Below are positions 15,466-17,437 of a stretch of DNA of 17,437 nucleotides, one piece after another. The stretch is from Cerrena zonata (lineage: Eukaryota > Basidiomycota > Agaricomycetes > Polyporales > Cerrenaceae): NCBI GenBank assembly GCA_038087015.1, contig JASBNA010000160.1, forward strand, positions 1 through 17,437, given 5' to 3'. The notes below the pieces were generated by a model. That model had not been told where the DNA came from. It was given only the letters and a program-made list of their open reading frames with translations, and searched no databases. Position 1 is the stretch's first letter. Every line of letters starts with the position of its first letter. The translations under genes were made by a program, and so were the position numbers.

Positions 15466-16998
15466 CTAACTCTTGAATCCATAGGCACTCCAGTTGTCAT
15501 TGATTTTTTGTTGGAGTTTCGCCTCGTAACTGGAATAATCACAAGTCGTGAAAGAAAAGTCCGGGTCTTGATATTGCTTTGGGAGTAAGCAATCAGTAAC
15601 TACTTTCCCCCCTTTCTTACTTTTTATTCTAGGACCATTGGAAATGAATGGAGCCAAGGGGAAGGCTGGAACTTTGTGGAAGAAAGTCTGGTCATCATCA
15701 GGAGTATGTCTGGTAACATAAGCCCAAAAGAATTTACGGAAATCAAAGATATCGATATCGTCACCTACTAAAACAATTTCGTGGATAATCGAAGCGATTT
15801 TGGTTTCGAAATATAAGTCTCCGAAAAGTTTTCTTAATTCAACACTTGTGGTATTCAATTTCACTAATTCTTTTGTATTGATTTTGAAAGCAGCCCATAA
15901 AGCTTGAGCTTCGTAAGGAGTGAAGACATCCATGACGATTTTACTCAAAATAGGATGGTTTAAAGCGAAATTTTTCAATTCAGCACTGACTAACCCACCT
16001 ATAAGGGTATGGGTTTCATCAGTGCATAAACCCGGATTGGAAACTGGTAAAATAGCCTCATCTCTATAATTTATGACATCGACGGTATATAAAGGACAAG
16101 GATGACCAGTACCTGGGAAAACATAACCATGCATTTCACCAAAAGGGCCTTCATTAACCAAGTTATTGATATTAAGAACCCCTTCAAAGACCAATTCAGA
16201 TTCAGCAGGAATTTCAAGATCACTTAATTCAGCTTTGACAACTGGTAATGGTTCACCACAAATGGCACCTATATACTCTGATTCAGTAGCACCTTCAGGA
16301 ATAGGCATTGAAGAAACCAAGATTGCAGCAGGAGGGACCCCAAATGCCAATACGTAGGGAATAGAATCACCTTTACCGATTTTGGCCCATTCATTAGCAA
16401 CTTTTCTAATATGTTGAGGATTAATGACCAAACCAGTCAAATGTTTATCGTCGTGGATCATTGCCCTCGCAATTGACCAGTTAGTCCATTTTTTATCTGG
16501 AGTTTGTAATATGAACATCCCATAAGTCTGGATATATTTCCCACCGTCTCCTGGATGTAAAATTGGGGCTGGTAAAGAGTTTAACTTGATATCAGAACCA
16601 GTCAATCTATTTTTATGGAAAGGAGCATTTGAAACTTTGGTTGGAGGAACCAACTTTTTTTGCTTACAATCTAATAAGAAATCGATGATTTCATTCATAG
16701 GAGTTGTAGCTGGTAAGCCAATATGATGAGCAATTCTAGCATGATCTTGAGATTTTTCATTACGCAAGCATCCGAGATTACCAATCATATTAAACAAATT
16801 TTTAGGATCTGGATTCTTCGAGTCCTTTTTCAAATTTTTGAAGAACGGAACTGGTGCTTTTAATTCAACTGCCTTCCTCATAATGGCACCAGCTTCAAGA
16901 TTAGGGTCGATTTCTTGAGAGACTTCAACCAAATCATTTTCAAGTCTAAGAGTTTCAATAAAGTCTCTAAATCTAAGGTGTGGTTCCAAAACAGTCAT
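15466..16998 (-). CDS. FDC1: Ferulate/cinnamate decarboxylase Fdc1 (UbiD family)
   Basis: A 510-residue prenylated-FMN-dependent decarboxylase, close to Saccharomyces Fdc1 (503 aa) over the full length. It converts cinnamic, p-coumaric and ferulic acids to styrene, 4-vinylphenol and 4-vinylguaiacol, a detoxification step in the cytosol. Family landmarks are HPGDGGKYIQTYGM (148-161), TPDKKWTNWSIAR (166-178), INPQHIRK (192-199), FGVPPAAILVSSMPIPEG (219-236), NEGPFGEMHGYVF (282-294) and SNPGLCTDETHTL (about 319-331). Asn173 and His196 align with metal/prFMN ligands of the Aspergillus enzyme. Arg178, Glu283 and Glu288 match its catalytic Arg-Glu-Glu network, so the enzyme looks active. It needs the flavin prenyltransferase Pad1, which is not in this window. 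There are no CTG codons at all. The start is ATG at 16998-16996. Confidence 0.96.
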   Translation of the reverse strand: MTVLEPHLRFRDFIETLRLENDLVEVSQEIDPNLEAGAIMRKAVELKAPVPFFKNLKKDSKNPDPKNLFNMIGNLGCLRNEKSQDHARIAHHIGLPATTPMNEIIDFLLDCKQKKLVPPTKVSNAPFHKNRLTGSDIKLNSLPAPILHPGDGGKYIQTYGMFILQTPDKKWTNWSIARAMIHDDKHLTGLVINPQHIRKVANEWAKIGKGDSIPYVLAFGVPPAAILVSSMPIPEGATESEYIGAICGEPLPVVKAELSDLEIPAESELVFEGVLNINNLVNEGPFGEMHGYVFPGTGHPCPLYTVDVINYRDEAILPVSNPGLCTDETHTLIGGLVSAELKNFALNHPILSKIVMDVFTPYEAQALWAAFKINTKELVKLNTTSVELRKLFGDLYFETKIASIIHEIVLVGDDIDIFDFRKFFWAYVTRHTPDDDQTFFHKVPAFPLAPFISNGPRIKSKKGGKVVTDCLLPKQYQDPDFSFTTCDYSSYEAKLQQKINDNWSAYGFKS

Positions 16999-17058
16999 TA
17001 CAATGTATAAAAATTAAGCTGGTATCTATGTTAAATCAAAAGCTATAGGTAAAGAAAG

Positions 17059-17070
17059 TTATATATATTT
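17059..17070 (-). promoter_or_regulatory. TATA box of FDC1
   Basis: On the FDC1 strand this reads AAATATATATAA, 60-70 bp upstream of the ATG at 16998. This is the only strong TATA-like run in the flank. Confidence 0.45.
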
Positions 17071-17256
17071 AAAAAGTGCTTGCATATTGGGGGTTCGAAT
17101 ATCTGTTCAGGCCCACAGATTTACGGAACCAATAACCAATGAAACCACAAAGAGTCCAGGCAAAAAAAAGAAGGTTAGCTTTATTGGCACCATGACAATT
17201 TGAGTTTATTAATGGTACAAAAATAACTAAAAAGGGGACCAGATTCGTACAATTTC

Positions 17257-17299
17257 CCGATTTCAAATCACCGATTTAAAATCGGCAAACTAGCATCGG
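17257..17299. promoter_or_regulatory. Cluster of CCGAT half-sites with a perfect palindrome upstream of FDC1
   Basis: CCGATTT lies at 17257-17263 and again at 17271-17277. The second copy forms a perfect palindrome with AAATCGG at 17279-17285 (7-bp arms around one central A). A further ATCGG lies at 17295-17299, and another CCGAT at 17379-17383 just outside. An everted CCG(N9)CGG pair is a plausible site for a dimeric Zn2Cys6 regulator, about 260-300 bp upstream of the FDC1 start. Confidence 0.45.
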
Positions 17300-17437
17300 C
17301 TCTTCCCGCCTTTACTAATGACTCGAATGTTTGGGGTTAGCATTGTTGATGAGTTCTTTGGCAAACTCGCTGGGATTCCCGATGCACTTTAACAGGTTCA
17401 ACTCAACAAAAACGCTCCAAAAATATTTTCTTACAAA

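Larger units (their letters stand above)
16999..17437. other. FDC1 upstream region to window edge
   Basis: At least 439 bp with no convincing gene. It contains a TATA element near the start, an AGGGG at 17232-17236 and five CCGAT/ATCGG words between 17257 and 17383. The right neighbour is outside the window, so whether this promoter is shared with a divergent gene cannot be seen. Confidence 0.5.

Noticed and set aside
15463..15469. TACTAAC as an intron branch point
   Set aside because: It is on the plus strand at the stop of a minus-strand gene, with no 5' splice site or plus-strand gene around it. All the genes read through without introns.
17069..17266. 65-codon minus frame upstream of FDC1
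   Set aside because: It lies across the FDC1 TATA region and half-site cluster and has no family resemblance.

Overview
The window is from an ascomycete yeast nuclear genome. It is AT-rich, with long intron-less genes on both strands separated by intergenic regions of about 80 bp to 1.8 kb. It carries yeast-type families: Gal4-type Zn2Cys6 regulators, an MFS sugar porter, a GAP1-like amino-acid permease and a Kluyveromyces-type intracellular beta-glucosidase. In-frame CTG codons are very rare (I counted 9 in the seven complete genes, roughly 4,100 codons). The few I can judge by family comparison sit where Ser or a polar residue fits better than Leu, which points to the CUG-Ser (Debaryomyces/Candida/Scheffersomyces) lineage. 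No species is claimed.

Layout, left to right: (1) 1-865, minus: the first 288 codons of a Zn2Cys6 regulator that runs off the left edge. (2) 1096-2625, minus: MFS sugar porter. (3) 3056-4693, minus: type-B carboxylesterase. (4) 4694-6458: a 1.77-kb gap holding a 17-bp minisatellite, a GC-rich 11-bp minisatellite, a perfect inverted repeat beside it and one doubtful small ORF. (5) 6459-8159, plus: GAP1-like permease. (6) 8802-11303, plus: PA14-containing GH3 beta-glucosidase. (7) 11697-14339, plus: a second Zn2Cys6 regulator, Hap1-like in its DNA-binding domain. (8) 14420-15244, minus: class I SAM methyltransferase. (9) 15466-16998, minus: FDC1 ferulate/cinnamate decarboxylase. (10) 16999-17437: FDC1 upstream region with a dense cluster of CCGAT half-sites, including a perfect palindrome.

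Taken together, a sugar/glycoside-type porter, an esterase, an intracellular aryl-beta-glucosidase type enzyme, a methyltransferase, FDC1 and two zinc-cluster regulators look like a possible catabolic neighbourhood for plant phenolic glycosides and esters. Uptake would be followed by ester or glucoside cleavage and then decarboxylation of the released hydroxycinnamic acids. The individual gene calls are firm. The joint pathway is inference. The flavin prenyltransferase PAD1 that FDC1 needs is not in the window.
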